From the NCBI RefSeq assembly GCF_002127655.1, contig NZ_NEHB01000032.1:1-64000 (forward strand): a stretch of 64,000 nt of DNA, written 5' to 3'. This DNA comes from Janthinobacterium sp. GW456P (lineage in GTDB: Bacteria; Pseudomonadota; Gammaproteobacteria; Burkholderiales; Burkholderiaceae_D). Below the pieces are notes generated by a model. That model saw only the letters and a program-made list of their open reading frames with translations, had not been told where the DNA came from and made no database searches. The translations under genes and the position numbers were made by a program. Every line of letters starts with the position of its first letter. Positions within the stretch are counted from its first letter, which is position 1. Below, one piece after another: positions 7,890 to 16,735 of this stretch.

Positions 7890-8510
7890 ATGAGCATCTT
7901 GTTATTGGGCGGCAGCCCGCAACTCCCATCGAGTTCCAGCCGTTTGCTGCTGCACATCGGCGAACAACTGGCGCTGCAGGGCCATAGCTACGCCCAGCTG
8001 CATGTGCGCGACTTGCCGGCGCGCGCCCTGCTGCTGGCCGACTACGACGACGCGGCGATCGCCCGCGCCGTGCGCGCCGTGGCCGACGCCGACGCCATCG
8101 TAGTGGCCACGCCCATCTACAAGGCGTCGTATACCGGCTTGCTGAAAGCCTTCCTCGACCTGCTGCCGCAAGACGGCCTGGCCGGCAAGCTGGTGCTGCC
8201 GCTGGCCACGGGCGGCGGCCACGCCCACACCCTGGCGCTCGACTATGCCCTGCGCCCCGTGCTGCATGCGCTGGGTGCCAGGCAGGTCTTCACCAGCATC
8301 TATGCGAATGCGCAGCAGCTGGCGTGGCACGAAGAGCGGGGCTTGAGCCTGGATGCGCCGATCGCCGCGCGCGTGCAGGCCGGCATCGAGGAACTGTCCA
8401 GCGGCCTGTTCGTGCTGCAGGGGCAGCGTCCGTCCGCGCCGGCAGAAGTCCCTCACCCCGTGCGTTCGCTGCAAGACCAGCCTTACGCCGCCCGCTATCA
8501 AGCCGCCTGA
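7890..8510 (+). CDS. ssuE: NADPH-dependent FMN reductase SsuE
   Basis: Reduces FMN with NAD(P)H and passes FMNH2 to the alkanesulfonate monooxygenase SsuD. The 206-residue flavodoxin-like protein opens with ILLLGGSPQLPSSSSRLL, the FMN phosphate loop, and carries ATPIYKASYTGLLKAFLDLLP, the SsuE signature around residues 71-91. GGGHAHTLALDYALRPVL follows, also typical. It is the first gene of ssuEADCB. Unlike E. coli the reductase and binding protein precede the monooxygenase in tight order. Expression under sulfur limitation is expected from the family and is supported by the upstream dyads. Confidence 0.93.
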   Translation: MSILLLGGSPQLPSSSSRLLLHIGEQLALQGHSYAQLHVRDLPARALLLADYDDAAIARAVRAVADADAIVVATPIYKASYTGLLKAFLDLLPQDGLAGKLVLPLATGGGHAHTLALDYALRPVLHALGARQVFTSIYANAQQLAWHEERGLSLDAPIAARVQAGIEELSSGLFVLQGQRPSAPAEVPHPVRSLQDQPYAARYQAA

Positions 8511-8534
8511 TTATTCACCGACCAAGGAAGCACC

Positions 8535-9545
8535 ATGACACACCGCCACGCACAACGCCTTTCGCGCCGTACCACTCTGGGTCTGCTGTTTGCCGCCGCT
8601 GCCGGCGTGATGGCGGCCGGCATGCCGGCCGCGGCACAGGCGCAGGCCAAGGGGGAAGTGCAGGTGCAGGTACGTATTGGCTACCAGAAATACGGCACAT
8701 TGACCTTGCTGAAGGGACGCGGCACTTTGGAAAAGCGCCTGGCGGGGCAGGGCGTGGGCGTGCAATGGACGGAGTTCCCGGCCGGCCCCGTGCTGCTCGA
8801 GGGCTTGAACGTGGGCAGCATCGATTTCGGCACCGTGGGCGAGGCGCCGCCGATCTTTGCGCAGGCGGCGGGCGCCAACCTGGTGTATGTCGGCAATGAG
8901 CCGGCGTCGCCCGCCAGCGAAGCCATCGTCGTGCCCAAGGGCTCCGGCCTGCGCACCCTGGCCGACTTGAAGGGCAAGAAAATCGCCCTGAACAAGGGCT
9001 CGAACGTGCATTACCTGTTGTTGAAAGCGCTGGAAAAGGCGGGTATTGCGTACGCCGACATCCAGCCCGTGTTCCTGCCGCCGGCCGATGCGCGCGCCGC
9101 TTTTGAACGGGGCAGCGTCGATGCCTGGGCCATCTGGGATCCGTTCCTGGCGGCCGCCGAAAAGCAGCTGGGCGCCCGCGTGCTGGCCGACGGCAAGGGC
9201 CTGGTGGCGAACTACCAGTTTTATCTCGCCTCGCGCACGTATGCGGAAAAGCATCCCGAGATCCTGCGCATCGTGCTCGACGAAGTCGCCAAGGTCGATG
9301 ACTGGGGCCGCAACCACCCGGAGGAAGTGGCGGCGATCCTGTCGGCGCAGACGGGGCTGGGCAAGGATGTCGTGGCGCTGGCCGCTACGCGCTATGCGTA
9401 TGGCGTCAAACCCGTGTCGGTCGACGTCATCGCCTCGCAGCAAAGGGTGGCCGATGCGTTTTCCAGCCTGAAGCTGATCCCGAAGCCGATCGTCGTCAAG
9501 GATGCGCTGCTGCCGGCGCGCCAGCTGGCCACCAGCGCAAAATAA
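8535..9545 (+). CDS. ssuA: Aliphatic sulfonate ABC transporter binding protein SsuA
   Basis: The 336-residue periplasmic receptor delivers alkanesulfonates to SsuBC. The signal peptide carries a twin-arginine-like SRRTTLGLL at about residues 11-19 and ends in AQAQA, so Tat export is possible. The mature part shows RIGYQKYGTLTLLKGRG, FGTVGEAPPIFAQAAGA and SVDAWAIWDPF, all usual in SsuA. It follows ssuE by 24 bases and precedes ssuD by 12. GGAAGCACC lies just before the ATG. Confidence 0.93.
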   Translation: MTHRHAQRLSRRTTLGLLFAAAAGVMAAGMPAAAQAQAKGEVQVQVRIGYQKYGTLTLLKGRGTLEKRLAGQGVGVQWTEFPAGPVLLEGLNVGSIDFGTVGEAPPIFAQAAGANLVYVGNEPASPASEAIVVPKGSGLRTLADLKGKKIALNKGSNVHYLLLKALEKAGIAYADIQPVFLPPADARAAFERGSVDAWAIWDPFLAAAEKQLGARVLADGKGLVANYQFYLASRTYAEKHPEILRIVLDEVAKVDDWGRNHPEEVAAILSAQTGLGKDVVALAATRYAYGVKPVSVDVIASQQRVADAFSSLKLIPKPIVVKDALLPARQLATSAK

Positions 9546-9557
9546 GGAACCAATACC

Positions 9558-10718
9558 ATGTCATTGAATGTCTTCTGGTTTATCCCCACCCACGGCGACA
9601 GCCGTTACCTGGGCACCGCGCAGGGCGCGCGCCCCGTCGATGCCGATTATCTGCGCCAGGTGGCGGTGGCGGCCGACACGCTCGGCTACGACGGCGTGCT
9701 GCTGCCCACGGGCCGCTCCTGCGAAGACGCGTGGGTGGTGGCGTCGTCGCTGATCAGCGTGACGCAAAAGCTCAAATTTCTGGTCGCCGTGCGGCCCGGC
9801 CTGTCCACGCCCGGCCTGGCGGTGCGCATGGCGTCCACCTTCGACCGCCTGTCGAACGGGCGTCTCCTGATCAACGTCGTCACGGGCGGCGACCAGGGCG
9901 AGCTGGAAGCGGACGGCCTGTTTGCCGACCACGCCAAGCGCTACGAGATTTCCGATGAATTCATCAAGGTGTGGCGCGCCACCCTGGCGGGCGAGGGCGG
10001 CGCGGCCGGCTACGATTTCGAGGGCAAGCATATCCAGGTCAAAGGCGCGAAAACCCTGTATCCGCCCGTGCAGAAACCGTATCCGCCGCTGTATTTCGGC
10101 GGCTCGTCCGAGCCCGCGCACGAACTGGCGGCCGAGCAGATGGACGTGTACCTGACGTGGGGCGAGCCGCCCGCCGCAGTCGCCGAGAAAATCGCCGACA
10201 TCCGCGCGCGCGCGGCAAAAAAAGGCCGCACAGTCCGGTTTGGCATCCGATTGCACGTGATCGTGCGCGAGACGAACGAAGCGGCCTGGCGCGCGGCCGA
10301 TGAACTGATCAGCCACCTGGACGACGACATCATCGCCAAGGCGCAGGCGGCCTTTTCCAAAATGGATTCCGTGGGCCAGCAACGGATGGCGGCCCTGCAC
10401 GGCGGGCGGCGCGACAAGCTCGAAGTGTCGCCCAACCTGTGGGCCGGCGTGGGCCTGGTGCGCGGCGGCGCGGGCACGGCCCTGGTCGGTGACGGTCCGA
10501 CCGTGGTGGCGCGCATGCAGGAATACGCGGACCTGGGCGTCGATACCTTCATTTTCTCCGGTTATCCGCACCTGGAAGAGTCGTACCGTTTCGCCGAACT
10601 GGTGTTTCCGCTGCTGGGCAAGGGCAAGGCCGTGGGCGAGCAATCCTTGAGCGGCCCTTTCGGCGAAGTCATGGCCAGCAATATCGTGCCGGCCGCGCCG
10701 CAGAAAAAGGCAGCCTGA
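9558..10718 (+). CDS. ssuD: FMNH2-dependent alkanesulfonate monooxygenase SsuD
   Basis: Cleaves the C-S bond of alkanesulfonates with FMNH2 and oxygen to give an aldehyde and sulfite for assimilation. The 386-residue TIM-barrel protein begins [17 protein letters not shown] and has [35 protein letters not shown] and [15 protein letters not shown], the hallmarks of SsuD. Length matches the E. coli enzyme (about 380). The C-terminal tail is slightly extended and lysine/alanine rich. The next gene, ssuC, begins after a single base, so translation is probably coupled. Confidence 0.95.
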   Translation: MSLNVFWFIPTHGDSRYLGTAQGARPVDADYLRQVAVAADTLGYDGVLLPTGRSCEDAWVVASSLISVTQKLKFLVAVRPGLSTPGLAVRMASTFDRLSNGRLLINVVTGGDQGELEADGLFADHAKRYEISDEFIKVWRATLAGEGGAAGYDFEGKHIQVKGAKTLYPPVQKPYPPLYFGGSSEPAHELAAEQMDVYLTWGEPPAAVAEKIADIRARAAKKGRTVRFGIRLHVIVRETNEAAWRAADELISHLDDDIIAKAQAAFSKMDSVGQQRMAALHGGRRDKLEVSPNLWAGVGLVRGGAGTALVGDGPTVVARMQEYADLGVDTFIFSGYPHLEESYRFAELVFPLLGKGKAVGEQSLSGPFGEVMASNIVPAAPQKKAA

Positions 10719-10719
10719 G

Positions 10720-11511
10720 ATGGCGGCCGGCACCACAAAACAGACAAGCGTCGCGCCGTGGCGCAATGCCTTGGCGCCATGGGCCTTGCCCGTGGCGCTG
10801 CTGCTGGCCTGGCAGCTGGCGGCGCAGTGGGGCTGGCTGTCGAGCCGCATCCTGCCCGAGCCGTGGGCCGTGGCGAAGGCTTTCTGGCATTTGGCCGCCT
10901 CGGGCGAGCTGTGGCTGCACCTGAAAACGAGCTTGTGGCGCGCGGCGGTGGGTTTCGCCGTCGGCGCGGGACTGGGCTTGCTGCTGGGACTATTGACGGG
11001 CAGCTTCCGCCACGCGGAAACCCTGCTCGACACGACTTTGCAAATGGTGCGCAACATCCCGGCATTGGCCCTGATCCCGCTGGTGATCCTGTGGTTCGGC
11101 ATCGACGAGACGGCGAAACTCTTTTTGCTGGCCGTCGGCGTGTTCTTTCCCGTCTACCTGAACACCTTCCACGGCATCCGCTCGGCCGACCAGGGCTTGA
11201 TCGAAATGGCGAAAAGCTATGGCTTGTCCGGCTGGCCTTTGTACCGCGACGTGATCCTGCCGGCCGCCATGCCGTCCATCCTGGTCGGCGTGCGCTTTTC
11301 GCTGGGGCTCGTGTGGGTGCTGCTGATCGTCGCCGAAACCATCTCGGCGCAGGCCGGCATCGGTTACATGACCATGAATGCGCGTGAATTTTTGCAAACG
11401 GACGTGGTACTGGTGGGGATCTTGCTGTACGCCTTGCTGGGCAAGCTGGCCGATGTGTTCTCGCGCCGGCTGGAGCGCCACTGCCTGCGCTGGAATCCCG
11501 CCTACCGCTAA
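10720..11511 (+). CDS. ssuC: Sulfonate ABC transporter permease SsuC
   Basis: The inner-membrane permease of 263 residues has about six transmembrane segments. The conserved cytoplasmic EAA loop occurs near residue 165 as [26 protein letters not shown], where the ATPase SsuB docks. The end overlaps an ATG of the following gene (TAATG). It completes the importer formed with SsuA and SsuB. Confidence 0.94.
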   Translation: MAAGTTKQTSVAPWRNALAPWALPVALLLAWQLAAQWGWLSSRILPEPWAVAKAFWHLAASGELWLHLKTSLWRAAVGFAVGAGLGLLLGLLTGSFRHAETLLDTTLQMVRNIPALALIPLVILWFGIDETAKLFLLAVGVFFPVYLNTFHGIRSADQGLIEMAKSYGLSGWPLYRDVILPAAMPSILVGVRFSLGLVWVLLIVAETISAQAGIGYMTMNAREFLQTDVVLVGILLYALLGKLADVFSRRLERHCLRWNPAYR

Positions 11512-11528
11512 TGATTGAAGAGGACACC

Positions 11529-12359
11529 ATGCTGCTCGCCCCCATCCAGATCGAAACGGATTTTTTGTCGCATTTCGTGCAATACGACCCGGCCAGCGCG
11601 CCGCCGCAGGCGAAGGCGGCACCGTGCGCTCCTTTGCAACGGCGTGGCGTTCCCCTGGAACTGACGAACCTGAGCAAATCCTACACCAGCCGCCCCGTGC
11701 TGAGCAACGTCGACCTGCAGCTGGAAGCGGGCGAATTTGTCGCCATCGTGGGACGCAGCGGCTGCGGCAAGAGCACCTTGCTGCGTTCGATCGCGGGACT
11801 GGAAAGCGTCGATGACGGCAGCATCGCCATCGGCAGCGGCGTCGGGGCGCCCGACATCCGCATCATGTTCCAGGAGTCGCGGCTGCTGCCCTGGAAGACG
11901 GTGCTCGACAACGTGGCCCTGGGCCTGCCCCGTTCCGTCGGCGCGGCGGCCGCCTCGCTGTGGACGGTGGGCTTGGCCGAGCGGGCGGACGACTGGCCGT
12001 CGGCCCTGTCGGGCGGGCAGAAGCAGCGCGTGGCACTGGCCCGCGCCCTCGTGCACGAGCCGCAACTGCTGCTGCTGGACGAACCGCTGGGCGCGCTCGA
12101 CGCCCTGACGCGCATCGAGATGCAGCAGCTGATCGAGTCGCTGTGGCTGGCGCGCGGTTTCACGGCCGTGCTGGTGACGCACGACGTGGCCGAAGCCGTG
12201 GCGCTGGCCGACCGCGTGCTCTTGATCGAGGAGGGGCGGATTGCGCTGGACGTGCTGGTCGACTTGCCACGCCCGCGCCAGCGCGGCACTGCGGCTTTCG
12301 CCGCGCTCGAGCAGGCTATCTTGTCGCGCGTGCTGCAGCCGTCTCGGCCAGGACAATAA
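11529..12359 (+). CDS. ssuB: Sulfonate ABC transporter ATP-binding protein SsuB
   Basis: The ATPase subunit energises sulfonate import. From this start it has 276 residues. Walker A is GRSGCGKST near residues 75-83, the signature [15 protein letters not shown] is near 163 and Walker [13 protein letters not shown] follows. An in-frame ATG at 11511 overlaps the ssuC stop, but the ATG at 11529 has a better ribosome site (GAAGAGG), so I chose it. The N-terminal extension of about 40 residues before the ABC core is common in betaproteobacterial SsuB. The last 44 bases overlap the convergent HAD gene. Confidence 0.92.
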   Translation: MLLAPIQIETDFLSHFVQYDPASAPPQAKAAPCAPLQRRGVPLELTNLSKSYTSRPVLSNVDLQLEAGEFVAIVGRSGCGKSTLLRSIAGLESVDDGSIAIGSGVGAPDIRIMFQESRLLPWKTVLDNVALGLPRSVGAAAASLWTVGLAERADDWPSALSGGQKQRVALARALVHEPQLLLLDEPLGALDALTRIEMQQLIESLWLARGFTAVLVTHDVAEAVALADRVLLIEEGRIALDVLVDLPRPRQRGTAAFAALEQAILSRVLQPSRPGQ

Positions 12360-13026
12360 AGCCGTCGCCATCGACGGACGCCACGAGGCCCTCGTAGCTG
12401 GCGATGGCCGGGTGGCGCGTGGCCAGCGGGTGCGCATGCGTGGCGGTGACGACGATGACCTTCGCGCCGGCCGCTTCGCCCGCTTCGATGCCGACCGATG
12501 CGTCTTCAAAGACCAGGCAGTCGGCCGGCGCCACGCCCAGTTTTTCCGCCGCCAGCAGGTAGCAATCGGGCTTTGGTTTACCCGCCTTGACGTCTTCCGC
12601 CGTCACCATGATGGCCGGTATCGGCATGCCGGCCGCCTTCAGGCGCGCCGTGGCCAGCGCGCGTGGCGCCGAGGTGACGATGGCCCATTGCGCGGGCGGC
12701 AGCGACGTCAAAAAACGCAGCGCGCCCGCGATTTCGATAATCCCTTCCACATCGACGATTTCCGCATCCGTGATGCCCTGCGATTCGCGCTGCGCATCGA
12801 CGCCGGGCAAGCGCAGCCTGGCGATGGTGTCGACCGAGCGCGCGCCGTGGATGGTGGGCAGAAAGGCCGCCACGTCGAGGCCCTGGCGCTGCGCCCACGT
12901 GCCCCAGATACGCTCGGCGGCGGCGATGGAATTGATGACGGTGCCGTCCATGTCGAACAGAAAAGCCCGGTAGCGGCCGGCGGCCGATGGCATTGATGGA
13001 GACGACGGCGAGGGCAGTGCGGACAT
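12316..13026 (-). CDS. HAD-family hydrolase, sugar-phosphatase-like
   Basis: The 236-residue HAD-superfamily phosphatase has motif I FLFDMDGT with nucleophile D25 and acid D27. A helical cap follows, then motif [10 protein letters not shown], motif III lysine in [18 protein letters not shown], and motif [13 protein letters not shown]. The layout matches the YfbT/YniC sugar-phosphatase subgroup (2-deoxyglucose-6-phosphatase-like). The gene is convergent with ssuB and overlaps it by 44 bases. An internal Met at residue 12 could be the true start. The substrate is unknown. Confidence 0.85.
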   Translation of the reverse strand: MSALPSPSSPSMPSAAGRYRAFLFDMDGTVINSIAAAERIWGTWAQRQGLDVAAFLPTIHGARSVDTIARLRLPGVDAQRESQGITDAEIVDVEGIIEIAGALRFLTSLPPAQWAIVTSAPRALATARLKAAGMPIPAIMVTAEDVKAGKPKPDCYLLAAEKLGVAPADCLVFEDASVGIEAGEAAGAKVIVVTATHAHPLATRHPAIASYEGLVASVDGDGFIVLAETAAARATR

Positions 13027-13164
13027 GGCTTCCTTCCAGGCGGGTGGGTCGAGGCTTTTTTGGAAGTGTCCATTGTAAAGTGAAAGCGCAATATGCGTGC
13101 TGTGCTACATTCAGCGCATCGGTCATTGTGGCCGGCAAGATACTGATACGGACAAGGACAGATA

Positions 13165-13584
13165 GTGGCAATCGAGTTTTCGTTGGAAGCGGATGCGCAA
13201 CTGGAGCAGGAAGTGTTGACCGGCGTTCTGACGCGCTGCGGGGCGCAGGAGTTCAAGCCGACCGACAGGGGCTTCAATGGCTGGTTCCCCGAATCGGGCC
13301 TGAGTTTTTATGTCCGCATCAGGGGCATCGAGCAAGGTATTGGAAGCGCCAGCCCTGAAGGCGTGCTTGCCGAATTTTTGCCGTCGCCGCAGGACTGGCG
13401 GGTGGAATACAGGATCAATTTCCGCTACAACAGCGATGAATACGATGCTTGCAGCAGCACTTTGCGCGAGGTCGTTGCATGCCTGGTCGAATCGAGCCCC
13501 TGCAAATTTGTTGTCTCATTTCAATCTGAACAGGTGTACTGTTTGCGTAATCAGCGGGGGCTGGAAATCTTCAAGGTCATCTGA
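13165..13584 (+). CDS. Hypothetical protein, 139 residues
   Basis: I do not recognise a family with certainty. The GTG start has AAGGA about seven bases upstream. The protein is soluble, mixed alpha/beta, with no signal peptide or membrane segment, and opens with a MAIEFSLEA strand. The general look recalls small immunity-type proteins of the SitI3 kind, but no motif supports that firmly. Base composition is lower in GC than the flanking genes, especially in the last 100 bases, which may indicate recent acquisition. Confidence 0.65.
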   Translation: MAIEFSLEADAQLEQEVLTGVLTRCGAQEFKPTDRGFNGWFPESGLSFYVRIRGIEQGIGSASPEGVLAEFLPSPQDWRVEYRINFRYNSDEYDACSSTLREVVACLVESSPCKFVVSFQSEQVYCLRNQRGLEIFKVI

Positions 13585-13603
13585 GCTGCTGTCGGATGAC
13601 AGC

Positions 13604-14068
13604 CTATAGGTACACCGATTCAAACCGCGCCACGGGCGCGCCATCCTTGAGCAGTATCAGGTATTCGCCATCGAAACGGTAGCCCGTCACGCTGTTCAAG
13701 TTGGCCAATACGGCGCTTTCCAGCTGCATCAACGGCGGCGGACAGGCCATGCGGGTGCCGGCCAGCTGCGTGAAGCGCAGGGCCGTGCCGGCGAGCGTGT
13801 AACCGCCCATGACCTGATTGCAGCCCGTAAAACCATGGACCTTGCCATCGTCGGTGAGGGTGATGCGCACTTCGCGCTCCTGCCCTGGCGCCATCGTCAC
13901 GGGGGCGCCATCGAGCTCTGTCAGCTTCCAGTAGGTGTTCGTCAGGCTGTACGTCGGGGCCAGGCCGGTGTCCGCGGTGGCGTTGCCGGCGCTGCCAGAC
14001 GTGGTGGCGCAGCCGCTGGCCATGGCGATGGCGGCGGCAAGGGATAGGTATTTCAGGCGATGCAGCAT
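13604..14068 (-). CDS. META domain lipoprotein (copy 2)
   Basis: A 154-residue paralogue of the protein at 2614-3093. The signal peptide ends in a lipobox (ASGC at residues 17-20). The META domain shows NTYWKLTELDG near residue 44, GFTGCNQVMGGY near residue 78, and the C-terminal LILLKDGAPVARFES. The two copies share the domain core and tail but differ in the linker after the lipobox. It probably sits in the outer membrane facing the periplasm. It is divergent from the alpha/beta hydrolase that follows. Confidence 0.83.
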   Translation of the reverse strand: MLHRLKYLSLAAAIAMASGCATTSGSAGNATADTGLAPTYSLTNTYWKLTELDGAPVTMAPGQEREVRITLTDDGKVHGFTGCNQVMGGYTLAGTALRFTQLAGTRMACPPPLMQLESAVLANLNSVTGYRFDGEYLILLKDGAPVARFESVYL

Positions 14069-14217
14069 GGAAGTCTCCTGTGAAGATGGAATGCCTGCAC
14101 ACTAGCAGGTTTTGCGCGCCGACCGGCGTACCGCAGAGGCGATTGTTTCCATTTTGCCAGCCTTGGCATTACACTCATGCTTTGTGCCGTTTTCAACTTT
14201 TACCGGGAGCCGGGCCG

Positions 14218-15168
14218 ATGCTGCAAGCGCAAGCGCTGGATAACCGACTGGTCGCCACCACTGGCGACGACGTGCTGGTCGACCGCATCGTGCCCGGCGC
14301 GCCGCTGGTCATCGCCTTCGGCTTCGTCTCGTGGACCACGCGTCCCGCCTTCGATTTTTATGGGCGCCTGAGAAAGCTGGAGCAGGCCAGCGGGCAGCCG
14401 CTGAACAAGATCCTCGTGCGCGATTCGGGCAATGCCTGGTATCACCGCCGCATCGCGGGGCTGGGAAATCATGTCGACGAAACGGCGCAAGCCTTGCGCG
14501 ATCTCGTGCGCCGCATTGCGCCAAGTACTATCACCACCCTCGGCCAGTCCATGGGCGGTTACGCGGCCGTCATGTATGGCTTGCTGCTGGACGCGCAGCA
14601 GATCGTCGCCTTCGGGCCATTGTCCTTCCTCGACGTGCGGCAGGCGCGCTTGTACCATGAGCTGCGCTGGCTGCCCGTGATGGAATCGCTGGCGCAGGAC
14701 CCGCCGGCGTCGGGCTATTACGACCTGGCGGCCCTGTGCCGCGCCAGGGCAACCGAGGATACGCAGATGCACCTGGTGTTCGGCACCCGGCCTGACGTGG
14801 CCCGGCCTGACGCGGCCAACCCTGGCGCCGGCGCCGGCGAATCCGTCAACCTCGATGCCATGCACGCGCAGCGCCTGGCCGCCTTCGGCCGCTGCACCCT
14901 GCACCCGTATCCGCAGTCCGGCCACGCCGTGGTGCAGCACCTGATCGACACGAAGCGCATCAACGGCTTGCTGGCCGAATGCATACTCGGACTTGCGCTG
15001 GCGCCCGAACCGATGCCGGAGATCGGCGCCGCCTGGCAGGACTGGGTGGCGGAAAACCTGCGCCTGGGCTGCGCCGGCGAACAGCTGGTGGCGGTGCTGC
15101 AGCAGCACGGCTTTTCGCTGGCCAGCAGCATGGCCGCCGTGGATGCCGCCCGCGCCAAGGCCATATGA
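14218..15168 (+). CDS. Alpha/beta-hydrolase-like protein
   Basis: The 316-residue cytoplasmic protein has a serine-hydrolase nucleophile elbow GQSMGGYAA near residue 104, a possible acid in LVFGTRPD and a possible catalytic His in YPQSGHAVVQHL. The start at 14218 has GGGAG upstream; longer in-frame starts run through the promoter. Its stop overlaps the start of the MocR gene by four bases (ATGA), so the two are translationally coupled. The substrate is unknown. Confidence 0.75.
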   Translation: MLQAQALDNRLVATTGDDVLVDRIVPGAPLVIAFGFVSWTTRPAFDFYGRLRKLEQASGQPLNKILVRDSGNAWYHRRIAGLGNHVDETAQALRDLVRRIAPSTITTLGQSMGGYAAVMYGLLLDAQQIVAFGPLSFLDVRQARLYHELRWLPVMESLAQDPPASGYYDLAALCRARATEDTQMHLVFGTRPDVARPDAANPGAGAGESVNLDAMHAQRLAAFGRCTLHPYPQSGHAVVQHLIDTKRINGLLAECILGLALAPEPMPEIGAAWQDWVAENLRLGCAGEQLVAVLQQHGFSLASSMAAVDAARAKAI

Positions 15169-16640
15169 CGCCGCAGTTCGAGCTCGACACCCTGAAAATG
15201 CGCATCGCCGCTCCCGGACTGGCGGCGCTCGACTTGCGTGTACGGGTGCAGCGCGCGCTGCGCCAATTGATACTCGATGGCGTACTGGCGCCCGGCCTGC
15301 GCCTGCCGGCCACGCGCGCGCTGGCGCAATCGCTGGGCGTGTCGCGCGACACCGTGGAAATGGCGTACGCGCAGCTGCGCCTCGATGGCTATGTGCGGCG
15401 CCAGGCGGGGTCGGGCAGTTTTGTCTCGCCGACGATAGGCGCGAGCCTGCTGGGCAAGCCCGCGATGACGCTCTCGCCCTTGTCCGCGCAGCCGGTGGCG
15501 CTCAGTGCGCGCGGCGCGCAGATTCTCGCCAGCGGCGGCGTGGCCGACCGGCGCAGCGTGCAGGCGTTTGCCACGGGCTTGCCGGAAACGAGGGCCTTTC
15601 CGCTCGACGTGTGGGAGCGCCTGCGGCGCCAGGCCGCCGGCGAACACCATGCCGAGGTGCTGCTGCACGGCGATCCGCAAGGCGCGCTGCCGCTGCGCCA
15701 GGCCATCGCCGACTATGTCAACCTGGAGCGCGGCGCGCGCGCCACGGCCGATCGGGTGCTGGTGCTGAGCAGCACGCGCCAGGCCCTGTACCTGTGCGCG
15801 CAGGTGCTGGCCGACGCGCATGGCCCCATCCTGATGGAAGACCCCGGCTATTTCGGCGCGCGCAAGGCCTTCGAGATGGCGCAATTGCAGGTCGTGCCCG
15901 TGCCCGTCGATGCCGATGGCTTGTCCATCGACCACCTGCGCGCGGACCGCAGCGGGGCGAACACGATCTACGTCACGCCCTCGCACCAGTATCCGACGGG
16001 CGCCACCCTGGCGCTCGAGCGCCGCCTGGCCCTGACTGCCTGGGCGGCCGAGCGCCAGGGCTGGATCATCGAGGACGATTACGACAGCCAGTTCCACTAT
16101 GCAGGCTTGCCGACGGCGTGCGTGCAGGGGCTCGACACGCAGCAGCGCACGATTTACCTGGGCACTTTCGCCAAGTCGCTGTATCCGGGCCTGCGCATCG
16201 GCTACATGGTGCTGCCGCCCGCGCTGGTCCAGCCGATGACCTATGCGCGCAGCATCCTCGATGGCCACACGCCGCAACTGGACCAGCTGACCTTGGCCCG
16301 TTTCATCGCCGACGGCCATTTTGCGGCCCATGTGCGCGCCATGCGCAAGGTCTACGCCGTGCGCCGCGATGCGATGGCACAAGCCGTGCAGCGACACTTG
16401 CCGCATGTCGTCACGGCCCAGCTGCCGCCGGGCGGCTTGCAACTGCCGTGCCTGCTGCATGAGGGCAGGGCCGAGCTGGAAACGCTACGCCTGGCGGCCC
16501 AGGCAGGCATCGTGCTGCCGGGCCTGAGCCGCCTGTATGCGACGCCGCCGCAGCGCGGTGGCTGGCTGCTGGGCTTTGCGGCGCTCACGCCGCACGAGAT
16601 CGACAGCGGCATCGTCCGCCTGGCCCGCGCACTGGGGTGA
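15165..16640 (+). CDS. MocR/PdxR-family transcriptional regulator with aminotransferase domain
   Basis: The 491-residue protein fuses an N-terminal GntR-type winged helix (LPATRALAQSLGVSRDTVEMAY around residues 46-67) to a fold-type I aminotransferase domain. The PLP-binding lysine is K337 in LGTFAKSLYPGLRIGY, and the cofactor site EDDYDSQFHY lies about 30 residues earlier. MocR proteins sense PLP or amino-compound aldimines and act on neighbouring promoters. Direct repeats just downstream, ahead of benE, are candidate binding sites. The start was chosen at the ATG that overlaps the previous stop. Confidence 0.9.
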   Translation: MTPQFELDTLKMRIAAPGLAALDLRVRVQRALRQLILDGVLAPGLRLPATRALAQSLGVSRDTVEMAYAQLRLDGYVRRQAGSGSFVSPTIGASLLGKPAMTLSPLSAQPVALSARGAQILASGGVADRRSVQAFATGLPETRAFPLDVWERLRRQAAGEHHAEVLLHGDPQGALPLRQAIADYVNLERGARATADRVLVLSSTRQALYLCAQVLADAHGPILMEDPGYFGARKAFEMAQLQVVPVPVDADGLSIDHLRADRSGANTIYVTPSHQYPTGATLALERRLALTAWAAERQGWIIEDDYDSQFHYAGLPTACVQGLDTQQRTIYLGTFAKSLYPGLRIGYMVLPPALVQPMTYARSILDGHTPQLDQLTLARFIADGHFAAHVRAMRKVYAVRRDAMAQAVQRHLPHVVTAQLPPGGLQLPCLLHEGRAELETLRLAAQAGIVLPGLSRLYATPPQRGGWLLGFAALTPHEIDSGIVRLARALG

Positions 16641-16649
16641 TTGCTCAAG

Positions 16650-16679
16650 TGGTCTGTTACATGTGAATAAATTGGCCTG
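16650..16679 (+). promoter_or_regulatory. Direct repeats, candidate MocR operator for benE
   Basis: TGGTCTG (16650-16656) and TGGCCTG (16673-16679) repeat at a 23-bp offset, with an AT-rich spacer containing TTACATG. MocR dimers typically bind direct repeats a little over two helical turns apart. The element lies between the MocR stop and benE, 57 bases before the benE start. The match to a binding mode is inference. Confidence 0.4.
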
Positions 16680-16735
16680 CCTGGGCAGTCCATGCGACCC
16701 TTACCATGCTTCCTTTCAATGACAGGGGCATAGAC

